Source: Membranipora membranacea
Taxonomy: Eukaryota; Bryozoa; Gymnolaemata; Cheilostomatida; Membraniporidae
Assembly: GCA_914767715.1 (NCBI GenBank)
Contig: OU612070.1
Coordinates: forward strand, 20,634,025 to 20,698,024
Length of the DNA: 64,000 nt
Direction of reading: 5' to 3'
The notes under the pieces were generated by a model. It saw only the letters and a list, made by a program, of their open reading frames with translations, ran no database searches and was not told the DNA's origin. Of the stretch, positions 13,301 through 23,721 are shown piece after piece. The position numbers and the translations under genes are program-made. Within the stretch, counting starts at the first letter, position 1, and the number at the start of each line of letters is the position of its first letter.

Positions 13301-16300
13301 TTAGGTTGAAGAATGTTAAAATAAGCAATAAACTTTTGTCAAGTTGTTTGCAAAGCTTTACTGGGGATAATTGTTGCATCCTACGTATGCATGACTGAAA
13401 TCAGTGAATTAGATGAACATGAAACAATCCGATGTTGACGATGTGGTTACCGTTTTCCCTCATCATTAGCTCAAGGGATTGCAAGTTTGAGAGTCATGAT
13501 TTGTAGCTGTTTCATAGCCAGAGGCATTGTGAGTAGAATGCTAAATATTTCAAACAATTTGTAGCTTTCTAACCATAGTCAATTAGCTATTTTATTCATA
13601 ATAAAAAGTTGATCAATCTTGTTTTTTGTACACAGTACTGTATCATTGTGTGTGTTTGTCTGTCTGTTTGTAGATCAATGAGTGAACCTGCATCTTTTGC
13701 CACACCAACTCCAGATCGTCGCTCAAGTTTGATCAGATCACCCAGCAAAAGGGAACTCAAGAGCAGACTCAAAGTAGGCATGGATTTTATTAGACACACT
13801 TCCAGCAATACTACAAAAGAAGACCATTCGACTTCGAACGGCGAAGCAGTGTGCAAAGATAACATTCTCATGAATAATCTCGACAGCCGCTGCCAATCAA
13901 AATCAAGCATGGTTAACCCGGATAAGATGACCTTACCTGTACAACTAAACGGTGAGGTGCCAAAGATTACAGCCATCAATGGCGGAGTCACAATTAAACC
14001 TTCTATCGGCTCGGATTCTGTGTTTGATGATAGTTCTCCAGTAGAAAATCATCGTTATCCTATGCCAGCTTTTACATCTACCGTCAAACAAGTTGATACG
14101 CATCCATCTACATCTGCTTCTGTGGCTCGATCCTCATCAACTTTATCCAAGAATGGGCGGCGTACCCAGCATGAAAGTCTCTCCTCCAGTTTTGAAAGTG
14201 AGGCTCTGGACATTTTAGCTAGTCTTAAATCAGCTAACGCTTTAAAAGCACATCTGAGACATAATAACAAGTTCCCGACAGATGTGGACCCGGTAACCGG
14301 ATCACCTCGTAACGCCTCCAAGTCTCTGAGTGATGATAGGCTGAGACTAGCCGAGGACAGGGGAGGTCACACGTCTGCCGGAGGCAGAGTACATCATCAG
14401 AGTTACCCGGGCAGTAATAAGAGTAGCTGCCTTAGCTCACCGACCAGCGGCAGCCCGCCGTGTCTGCTACAAGTACAACACAGATCACCACATAGCGGGG
14501 TAAGTGTGCTATGATTCAATGAATAACATAGCCATCATATTTGGCTGCTAGATAAAAGGCACCTGTTATGGTAACCTGGCTTGACAAGCTTTGTTGTTAT
14601 GATGGGGGGGGGCAACGCTTGATTTTGTTAAATTTTATTCTGTGGCCTTGAAGCCATGGCAGCATAGCTATTCTAGAGGATAATACATGCATGATGTACT
14701 AGGACGAGTTTAATCCAATTGCCTGCATTCCTGTTGCTCCCTTCCTCTGGTCACACCGCCGTGACCAGTGGATCGGGAGCGACTCGGAATGCAGGCAAAT
14801 GGACCAAACTTGGTCTAATGATGTACCAATGATGCATCCATGACGTGTTCATCAGAAATGAATGGCAGCTTTCATAATACTGAATAATGAAATGTTGTGA
14901 TGGCACTTGTTGGGGGCGCAGTTACCACTTGGCTAATTAGATTATAATTTGGGGTGTCACTTTGACAGCGCTCATCTCTCTCAGATTGACATGATATCGC
15001 AGGTTTCATTGTAGTTATTACATCTCGAAATTCTCTAGTGATATTGAGGGCCACTACAGCTTAATTATATATATTTCTCCCATGTAACACAGCAGCGTTA
15101 GAATAAATTGGTTGTACTGTAATTTTGGGGTGCTATTTTTCAGACCCCATCGAGTCGAAGGTCAAGACAGAGTTATTACGATAATGTTCTCCAGTCACCA
15201 TATGGTGGCCTTAGGATCTCAGTTGCATCTGGCAGTAGTACTGGGACGGTGTTCTCCCGACCCTGGGGTGACCTGCCAAGGTGGGAGGAATTCTTCCCTC
15301 ACAATGATGACTTTAGACATAGGCTAGGATCAACAGTGAGCTCCCAGGGCAGAAATGAGCATTCTGGTGAGTCCATTGTTAACATATACTCCAAATTCAC
15401 TAGCTATTCCCATACCATGTAGCCTTTCATATAATGCTTATAGCTAAGTTCATAAAACAAAACAGGTAACAAGCCAATCTAGTTACTCAACCAATAATGT
15501 TTTTTTTTAATTAAAGCACTACTTTTGACTGATACATTACCTTGCCAGCTGTTTAACTGGCTGTTGCATAGTGGGCTTTTCTAGCTGTTGCTTCTACTAA
15601 CTAACTCTCAAACCTATCAATTTTCCAGTAGATAACCCAAGTGCATCACCACTGAGGAATTATATAGCAGCTCATCAGACTCACCAGAGTAATCCTCTAC
15701 ATCAGCACCAGCACCATTCCTCATCCAGAGTACATCCGCAGCATTCTCATAGCAAAGAGACCCACCACTCTGGTGGTAGTAGTGTAGGCAGTAGATCACC
15801 TGCAGCTAGGAGTCATCACCTCGCTGCTGACCCATATCTCAAATCAATCCCTAGGTTTCCAGTAAGTAATTAGCTGACCATGTTCATGGTTCATTTGCCT
15901 GCATTTGGGGTTGCTCCTCCTCAACTTGTCACGCCGCAGCCTTTTTTGCCTGTGGAAGGGGAGCAACTGGAATGCAGGCAAACTGGATCAAAATTGATTT
16001 AGTAATTAGCCGATCACATTTAGTGGAAAACCTTTCTACACATACTCCTTCAGATATTTTGTATGTCCGGTGATCATCAGCCATAATTAAGATGGATGCT
16101 GACAAATTGGTGGTGTTGAGATTGATTAGGTATGAATCACTTTCAATTTCTCACTAAACAGGTTTATGAATTATGATCTCATTTTAAAGACGGCATTTAT
16201 CATTTCTCAGATGATTCAACAATATTACTCCAAGGCCTCTCTTATGCAATAATTGAGGAGTTATGCTATTAATATTGGTGGGGACACAATTCAGATGAGC

Positions 16301-19300
16301 CATTTTGATAAACCTTAAAAACCTTTTCTTTTATAATTCAATTGTAGATTTCTACTATACCAGATGTAGCGTTAGAAGCCAATCGAGATTTAGATCATAG
16401 TAGAAGTAGAACTAACTGGGAGGTAGCCATAGATAGAGCTCTGAATAGAGTGAGAACTTTTACAAGTGAGTATGAACAAAAATTCTGCAGAAGTCAGAGT
16501 TTTTTAAATATAGTATCTGTATTGCAACAGTTTTATCCAGGTATTGTAGTTTTTCTATATATTTGATGCAAGCAACGAATGAAGCTTATCTTAACTGTAT
16601 ACATGACAACAAAACTTTATCTGTCAAACAAAAGCTGACTTCATTGAAGCTGGTATCATTTCGTTTCAGTCGCTTTAACATCTTTATATTTCTGTTTTGA
16701 ACAGAGCTACTATTAACAGCTGAGAGGAATACATGTGAGATAACTCGGTACACACAGATACTTCTCAGTGATAATCGCTCCCTACCCGGTTCTCTAGTCG
16801 GAAGATTCCATACCTGTACTTGGGAGACTAACTCTCTTGATCGCCAATTCTTTGCCAACTCGCGCAAACAGTCTGCCAACTCAAAGAATAATAATATATC
16901 CTCTCACAGTCAGCACAATCCGATCCCTAAAACAGATTGGTACTCGAACAACATACGCAACAACTGGATGACAGAGTGCAATGGGAAATCAGGCTCACAG
17001 AAACCAACAGCATACTCTAACGCTGGCTACCTGCTTAATACGTACAGCCGGGAGACTAGCAGAAGCTCGGACGCGGGGATGAGCTCATTCGGTGCGAAGG
17101 AGCACATAGTCCTGAGTAATGTCCGCCAGTTTGTAGACGGGATGAAGAGATATCTACTAAACCAGCCTGACACCCAACTGATGTTTGCCATTCAGCGAGA
17201 GAGAATCAAGGTAGGTTAGCTTCAATGGTGATAGACTGAACTTTGTTTAGCTGGATTAGAGAATATTTGCTCTGCTCATACATGGCGCTAATGCTAAATC
17301 ATAGTTAGTTACACGAGACCAAGTTTGATCCATTTGCCTTTATTTGGAGTTGCTCCCCCTTCTGTGGAAGGAGGGCAACTACTATGTAGGCAAACTGGAT
17401 CAAACTTGTTCTATGGTTATACCTACAGCCTGTTGATAATTTTGGACATACGAAAACCTCTGTAGCTCCTAGTACTGACTTATATTAGTGACATGAAGGA
17501 GACCAATTTCTGATACTGTAGTACTGTATGTAGCTTTCATTGTGCTGTTTTGCTGTTTCTTTGCAGAAATCACTTCAGGTGTGTTTGAGTATTTTAGCTA
17601 ATGTAACATAACTTACATGACGCTCTTATAATTTTTCAGCTCTAATAATTTTCAGTGTGAATAGAGTTGTATTTTGAAAATCCGTTGCTAAAACTCTTCC
17701 ATCTTTGAATAATAGAGGGGAGACAAATATGCAATATGCATGCTCGACATTTCCTTGCCTCCTGACAAAAGAGCGTTGCTCCCATAATGTACCTGTGGTG
17801 TAGACTTAACATGCATGGAGTGTAGATTTTGGTTGCATGAGTTTTGAGTCCTTTTTGCGTAAAAAAAGTAAGACATTAGGCATACCTGACAAATTGTATC
17901 AACAATGCCACAATTTAGTTTCTCAGCTTTGCTGCTTATTATTTCAGTTCCAAGAAAGCTAATTTCTTGTTTTTCTAGATTTTGGTGTTATAACAAGCTG
18001 TTCTCTTTTGCTCATCATAACATATAGATGACCTTGTTATTTGTCATTCGGTATAGAGCTGATTAATCAGCGGCTAGCCTTACCTGTTAATCCTCAGAAT
18101 CAGATCAGACGTAGAAGTTGTCCCATCTTGTATATGAGAATATCGATCAATGATGTAAAATGTGTGTCTTTAGCTCGGGTCGGATGAACTGATAAATCTA
18201 GATGCGATTATGGAGGCAGTATTACAGAAGGTTATATTACAGCCCCTGTCTGATCACCTTCTTAATGTCATCACCACACATACTGACTACTGGTAAATAT
18301 TATATAATCAGAGCCTAGTCTACCTGCATGCACAAGTTTTACGGCTAAAAAAATTTATAATCTGATAAGGGAGGGTGATGTTTTGGCTGCACTGATTCAG
18401 TGTTTAGCTGACTTTTGAGACAATGATAACCACTGTGACAGCGCTTTTGATGTTCGAGGGAAGAGGTATTTATACCTTTTTCTTCTCATCCAGTTTGAAA
18501 TGAAGTGAGATGAGTATATGATAAGCTAGAAAGAAATGAGTTAATAAAACAGCTATGTGTATATGAGCATAATCCGAAAATAAATAGAGATGTGGTATTG
18601 TCGTATTGAGAGTTGACTATTGCTGGTTTCATGAAAACATTTTTTTTTGCTGTGTTACACTTTTTAACCATTTTTTATCTTTGCAGCATCAGAGAGATTA
18701 CCCAAATTGAGTCTGGTATGAAAGTGATTCTTAATAACAGAAATGAATTGTTCGCCAATTTGGTAAGTACACTGGTTCACTAGTCTGAGCCCCCAGATTC
18801 TTGCTCCCCCCGCCAACGGCTCCCTGGCGGCAGAAGTGTCACTGTCAGCGTATTATAATTGAGTGATTAAAGTAACGCTAGAGTTAAAACCCTGGCATCT
18901 ATAAGAAATTAAAGCTATAAATATTTGGCAAAAACTACCAATTTTGAGAAAAACAAACGTATAAAAATTTGTTGTGATTTAGATAGTGGTGTTTTGGTTG
19001 CCCTATTAGTGTTGGTTCATTCAACCAGATATTCGTGCTGATACCGCCCATCGACAATTATAATTATTATCCAGTTGAAGGTCAACAATTTACTTTTTAA
19101 CTACCCCGTTATATGTACACTTGCCAGGAAACTTTTTTAAACAAATAAACATTTATTAATTAATACTTTTAGGACTCAATGATACGAGAGATTGAAGTAC
19201 ACGAGAACACTCTGAGGTCAGCATTTCAAAGCATGAAGACGGAGTTCTCTCCCATGTCTAAGCTCCAATATCTCCTGCAGATGGCGCTCTTATTTGTACT

Positions 19301-20770
19301 CATTCGTAATAAGTTTTCTGCAGCCAAGGAACAAGGTAAGTTTGTAGTATGACTCCAAATTTATTTTGGCGAATACAACTGCACCATTTTGCGGCGTATG
19401 TTATTTGAGCTGTCCCCTCATTATAAGGGATAACACAACTCCTGTTTATGTAATACAGTGCAAAATTGATTGTTCTGTCTTGTCATAAATCAGGCTATTT
19501 GATGTTGGCGGCATGAATGGTAACAAATCAACGTCATATTTATCGTCCATAAAATAGATGTAGCATACCAAATCCTTTTTATTTTTGTTGTTGTGGGAAA
19601 AGTTTTCTATATTGTTGAAAAATTATGAGTAAAAACAGTATTGATTTAGTTAACAATGTATAGCAGCACCTCAAACTACTGAATGAAACCCACATACATT
19701 TTCACATATTTAATTGCTCATTGATGTATTTATTTTCAGATCTGATACTGTTATTTATATACACAATGGCTCGTTATGGAGATGCCACACTGTTAGTACA
19801 TCTAGCCTATGTGAGACATCTAATACCACACTCAATCAGATCTGGAGCTGTATGTTATATCCTCAGCCTATATGAGACATGCGTACAAGTCTACAATAGA
19901 ATAGTCAAAGTGCCTGGAACACTTGCCAGAAGATCGGTAAGTTTTCATATTCAGTTTACTGGGTCAGGTTCGTTTAGTAAATACAATTTGAGGCCAACAA
20001 ATAAAAATATGTGCGAGAGCAGGCCTCGTCCCTCAAGTCTCACTCTGGCCTACAACCTCGTAATGCATTAATGTTTTTACAACAAACTGAAATGTAAATA
20101 GGATCCATCAATGAGTTCTTGGCATGAGATGAGAATGCTTGTGGCGGTTTTTTGAATTATTCAACAGAACTCTTCAACATCACATTTTGCCATTCTTCTT
20201 CTTTTTAACCTTTATATCTTTCTTAAAGATGATTCTAAATGAGATTTTGGAGAAGCTGAGTTGTCATCTCATGATTGCTGATGAGTCGAGTAATCGTGTT
20301 ATAAGAAAGAAGATGGTGCTGAGTCGGTGGAGCACTGCAGCTGAGCTCATAGACATCATACACATAGACATGGCAAACTATGAGCTCAACAACTATAAAC
20401 TCTACTTGGCAACAGATGAAAAAGGTTTGTTTGCTTTATATATATATATATATATATACACTTTTTTTTCTCTTTTATATTTGCTTTGAAGTTAATACAT
20501 AAAATAGCTATAAATTATACCAAAAAACCCATGTAGGTTATTGTAATTTGCGCAACAGTGTTATGTCATAACCCTCTTATTGCAAGAGTAAAACTTGTGA
20601 GTGCAAAAAATATCTAAATCATCATTGTTATTGTGTATTTGATTATAGAAGAGATGTTACGAGGTAGTGACAATGTAAGCGAGCTGCTGATGTCACACAT
20701 GGGAGCGGATAACTCATGTGCTCTAGTCTATCGCAGACCTAACACTCAGATGCTTCTCCCCCCTCCGTGA
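7321..20770 (+). CDS. RIN/Sprint-type Rab5 guanine-nucleotide exchange factor (VPS9 + RA)
   Basis: Fifteen exons keep frame throughout and give 1473 residues: 7321-7503, 8072-8304, 10706-11741, 12529-12719, 13674-14499, 15144-15366, 15629-15861, 16348-16465, 16705-17210, 18174-18292, 18687-18762, 19173-19335, 19740-19936, 20229-20424, 20649-20770. RIN proteins link Ras signalling to Rab5 activation on early endosomes. Residues 1-1140 are Ser-rich and low in complexity, with a PPPLPAR SH3-ligand-like motif at the end of exon 3. The RIN helical bundle starts at VRQFVDGMKRYLL (about residue 1155). The VPS9 core (about 1300-1368) keeps the Asp of QDLILLFIYTMARY and the Tyr of GAVCYILSLYETC. A Ras-association-like fold (about 1375-1460) ends the protein. 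I see no SH2 domain, which vertebrate RINs and fly Sprint carry. The start codon is the weakest point; exons 3-15 are firm. Confidence 0.85.
7828..8055 (+). mobile_element. tRNA-derived SINE
   Basis: A Pol III A-box-like stretch (TGTAGTGGTTAGGA, 7841-7854) is followed by a B-box-like GGTTAGAATCC (7882-7892). A non-tRNA body then leads to the CGCTATACAGATGA motif and a terminal (ATT)n tail, a layout common in invertebrate SINEs. The element lies in intron 1 of the RIN-like gene. Its tail ends about 15 bases before the 3' splice site of exon 2 (AG at 8070-8071). Target duplications are not obvious. The 5' boundary is approximate. Confidence 0.7.
14700..14817. mobile_element. Fold-back element, copy 1 (9-bp target duplication)
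   Basis: A 118-bp imperfect palindrome with long arms. The outer ends read TAG...CTA and the arms carry TTGCCTGCATTC / GAATGCAGGCAA cores and GTTGCTCCC / GGGAGC blocks. The loop contains CACACCGCCGTG. It is flanked by the exact 9-bp direct repeat ATGATGTAC (14691-14699 and 14818-14826). It lies in intron 5 of the RIN-like gene and has no coding capacity. Long inverted ends with 9-bp duplications resemble Mutator-like MITEs, which is an inference. Confidence 0.85.
15875..16001. mobile_element. Fold-back element, copy 2, next to a 5' splice site
   Basis: A 127-bp inverted-repeat element of the same family (TTTGCCTGCAT arms, GTTGCTCC / GGAGCAAC blocks, CACGCCG loop motif). It is flanked by the exact 9-bp repeat GTAATTAGC (15866-15874 and 16002-16010). 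The left duplication begins four bases after the GT (15862-15863) of the 5' splice site of exon 7 in the RIN-like gene, so the element sits almost directly on the donor. Confidence 0.85.
17315..17413. mobile_element. Fold-back element, copy 3
   Basis: A shorter, 99-bp family member in intron 9 of the RIN-like gene. The arms share AAGTTTGATCCATTTGCC and its complement, but the centre is reduced. The flanking 9-mers TAGTTACAC (17306-17314) and TGGTTATAC (17414-17422) agree at seven of nine positions, suggesting an older insertion. Confidence 0.75.
20437..20459 (+). repeat. (TA)n microsatellite
   Basis: An uninterrupted TA dinucleotide run in the last intron of the RIN-like gene, soon after the 5' splice site at 20425. 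Confidence 0.85.
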
Positions 20771-21568
20771 ATACTAAAACTAAGGGATTATCACATCTCT
20801 GCATCTGGTACTTTTTTGAGAATCCTTGATGAAGAATTGAGAATTAAACATGAAACAGAAGCTCAATAATTCAAATACTAAATTTAACTAAACCAAAACC
20901 AGTGAAATTAAAGTCTGATTACTAAATGATTACTCAATGTTTCTGTTGTTTTCTATAAAACCCTACACTCTGTGCTCAAGTCAGTGTTTTTCTATAATAA
21001 ATGCAATTTAGGACATTCTTCGAAACATAGGTGTCGTCTTATTTGATCTTTAAGACTTGATATTGTTGGACTCTTGGGTTCTTCTCTTCTAAGGAGTAAA
21101 ATGAACAAAGTTTTGTTTTTCAGTGTCAAATCACTCCGCTGTGCCATCAAACAAGTTAGCTACAAGCAATTTTTCTTACGTGTGTTGTTTGATCATTTTT
21201 TCCAATTTGTTGTGTATGACGCATTTCTCATTATTGCCAAATAAAAACTTCTTTTCTATCTACATAATTATATTCAAAATCTCTCATAACTGATGTTTTC
21301 AGTTTAATTTGTAGGCTACAAACATCACATTGATAACTATCTCATAGAGAATCAGGAATTAGATAGGGGAGGCAGAGTTCAATTAGATAGCGCTTGCAAT
21401 ATTAGCACCACTAAGTCGAATATTGGCAACATAACAGTGAAAATGGGTGAAGGGATGGGAGGGCCTAATACCACTCACAATTGATGTATATCTGAAAGTA
21501 TGATTATCAGTTCTTAGGTATAAACACACACACACCCAAAACCGTGTCTGAATGAAAATGATAGTTTA
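20771..21568. other. Convergent 3' ends of the RIN-like gene and TMEM42
   Basis: This stretch contains the 3' untranslated region of the RIN-like gene. It has AATAAA at 20996-21001 and a second at 21240-21245; either could direct polyadenylation. TMEM42 ends on the opposite strand at 21569. I did not find a canonical AATAAA for it on the minus strand. No other feature is seen. Confidence 0.6.
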
Positions 21569-22042
21569 TCATGAAGTTTTCTCTTTAGCCTTCTTGTCAC
21601 TGTTTCGGCTGACATGTTCAGGATCTGAAGGCTGCGATAGGTTTATACAGATGAGTCCTAGAATAATACAGCATGTTCCAGCAGCCCACTTCCATGAGAC
21701 AGCTTCTCCAAACAGTACCATACCAGAGAGTCCTGACAGGAGAAAGTTTGCTGCAGAGTTGACAGCGACTGCCTCTGCAGTTGTGTTGCTGACATTTAGA
21801 GTCTTTGTGAAAAATAGCCACATCAGTGAATTAGAGAGGAATATCATCCCGAAGCAGGCAGCTCGTATCCATGGTGCCAGCTGTGAGCAGGGTGCAACCA
21901 AGTCCATGTCATACTTATCACCAATCCTCATACATATGTTCATAATGTCTTTGTCATTGAGAGCCAATTTGCCGAATAGAGATGCCAAACATGCAAACAC
22001 TCCTGCTTGCACCCCATAAGTCAGCAATAACCGCTTAGACAT
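21569..22042 (-). CDS. TMEM42, four-helix membrane protein of the drug/metabolite transporter (EamA-like) group
   Basis: One open frame of 157 residues, similar in length to vertebrate TMEM42 (about 159). Hydrophobic segments cover roughly residues 8-28, 57-80, 90-112 and 115-135. Family hallmarks are NSLMWLFFTKTLN near residue 70 and the block from AAEAV-like residues to SGLSGMVLFGE. The Lys/Ser-rich tail is polar. I chose the ATG at 22042 because a TAG stops the same frame 10 codons upstream. A 3' splice site (TTTTGCAG|ATAG, exon start at 22081) precedes it, so a non-coding 5' exon probably exists further up the minus strand. The molecular function of the family is not established. The gene is tail-to-tail with the RIN-like gene. 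Confidence 0.85.
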   Translation of the reverse strand: MSKRLLLTYGVQAGVFACLASLFGKLALNDKDIMNICMRIGDKYDMDLVAPCSQLAPWIRAACFGMIFLSNSLMWLFFTKTLNVSNTTAEAVAVNSAANFLLSGLSGMVLFGEAVSWKWAAGTCCIILGLICINLSQPSDPEHVSRNSDKKAKEKTS

Positions 22043-22086
22043 ACCTCTCAGCAGCAATGTCTTATTGTTCTAACTGTCTATCTGCA

Positions 22087-23719
22087 AAATAAGACCATGA
22101 TGTAGTTTTCCTGCACCAATGATGTTAAGGTACATTATGCAGGGTAAGACTACAGACTACAATGGTTCCCTTCTATGTATTTTTTAAATCATCCCCGCAA
22201 TTAACCAGGAGCTGGTCCTGATTCAGTGCTTTGGTGGGGAAATAAACAATAAAAACCAACACATAATCCAACAATACAATATATCTACTCTCAAACATCA
22301 AGGAATAACTGCTTATAAACATCAAACTCAAACCAAATTCAAGTTTTTGGTCAAGAATAAAGGAGCATCAATTGAGGTCAGCCTGGGCATCCCCCCAAAC
22401 CTGCCCAGGCCATGCTGAGGTATTCAGAAAAAAGATAGACTTATAGCTGCTCACCTCTGGAGTGAACTCTATTGCAGACTATAACCAGTTTCCTGTATCA
22501 GATGGAGCAAACTTTTTGACAAATCTTTGACAATACATACTTTCAGCTATTCCAGTACAATTGAATTACCCCATGTGATAAGGCCCCTTTTACTCATCGA
22601 GAGAACAAGGTTGTAAATGGTTTGATACTATCAAGGACTCAGGAGAGGAGCATCATTAGGATTACCCCTTCTTATGTTACATTTGACTAACACTACCTAC
22701 TGCTTATATAAAGACACCTACCCTTTCTCAATATTTGAGAACTATGAACCTAGTAATTAATATTTCCTTCAGATGAGTATATGGGAGAACCAGCAACAAG
22801 CAGTCAATTGTTTCAGCAAAACTTTTGTTGAATACCTTGAGTTGAAGAAAAAAACTGAAACAGGAAATGGCATAGAATAAGAATCAGCTTGACAGGTTAC
22901 AACAAAATTTAGCCAATAGATTTTCAGTTTTAAAGAAATTAGCTAATCAAATTTGATTTCAGTTGCTAGCCATTCCATTTCAGATGTTTCTTCAATTATC
23001 AAATGTGGAAAATAGTTTTTTATGGAAAGATATGATCAGTTTCAGCCAATTAACTCCCTCTCCCTATTGTTTCAGCATTCTCCCTGGTTTTAGCAAGGAG
23101 TAACCCTGTTACTTCCTTTTACGCCTTGGTTTCAGCTAGCTATGATGATTGTATGATGCTAACAAGTGAATGTCAAGCAGAGGCTTTCTTTGGGTGGCTT
23201 TAAATTTAACCCGAAAACTAGAATTTCTGCTCAATCAATGATCATCAAGAGAGAAACTCCTCTCTAAAAGTAGTTCTAATTTATAGGTATCTGGAGTTAA
23301 AATCATGTATGTGTATGTCCTTGCCTATGATCATTCATGATCATTGGTAGGAGGCCAACTCACTTCACTGTTGTGTCATTCTCAACAAGCATTGGCCTAT
23401 CTTTGTTTGTTGGGGATCTAATTTGACACTTCCAAGCCAGTGCAGAGTCGTTATTGATGGACTGTGAAAGTACTGAATGTGAAAGTACTGAATGTGAAAG
23501 TACTGTGAAAGTACTGAAGTACTTATGTCGAAAAATCATCCTCGCTTCGCATCAGTTGCGCATATCTTTGCAGAGATTGGCCTCTATCAATCAGGTGTTT
23601 GATATACATGACATGAGTTACATGAAATTAAAATTCAAAGCCAGGGTGCTTAATTACAGTATATTTTCTTACTGTAGGTTGAGTTGGTAGGTTGGTATAA
23701 ATAACCCTATCTGTTACAG
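22087..23719. other. Intergenic stretch upstream of the THADA exons
   Basis: No recognisable exon. A short tandem repeat (unit about 15 bp, TGAATGTGAAAGTAC, three to four partly shortened copies) lies at 23464-23517. The promoter of TMEM42, and of any truncated THADA transcript, should lie here. The stretch is far too short to hold the missing N-terminal half of THADA, and I see no fragments of it. Confidence 0.55.
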
Positions 23720-23721
23720 AG

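Noticed and set aside
15862-16347. Introner (intron made by the fold-back element)
   Set aside because: The intron extends about 340 bases beyond the element and its 3' splice site is unrelated to it. The element inserted into an existing intron edge.
23454-23690. Open frame upstream of the THADA exons as an additional THADA exon
   Set aside because: It starts in a short tandem repeat, shows no THADA-like sequence and has no suitable donor in phase.
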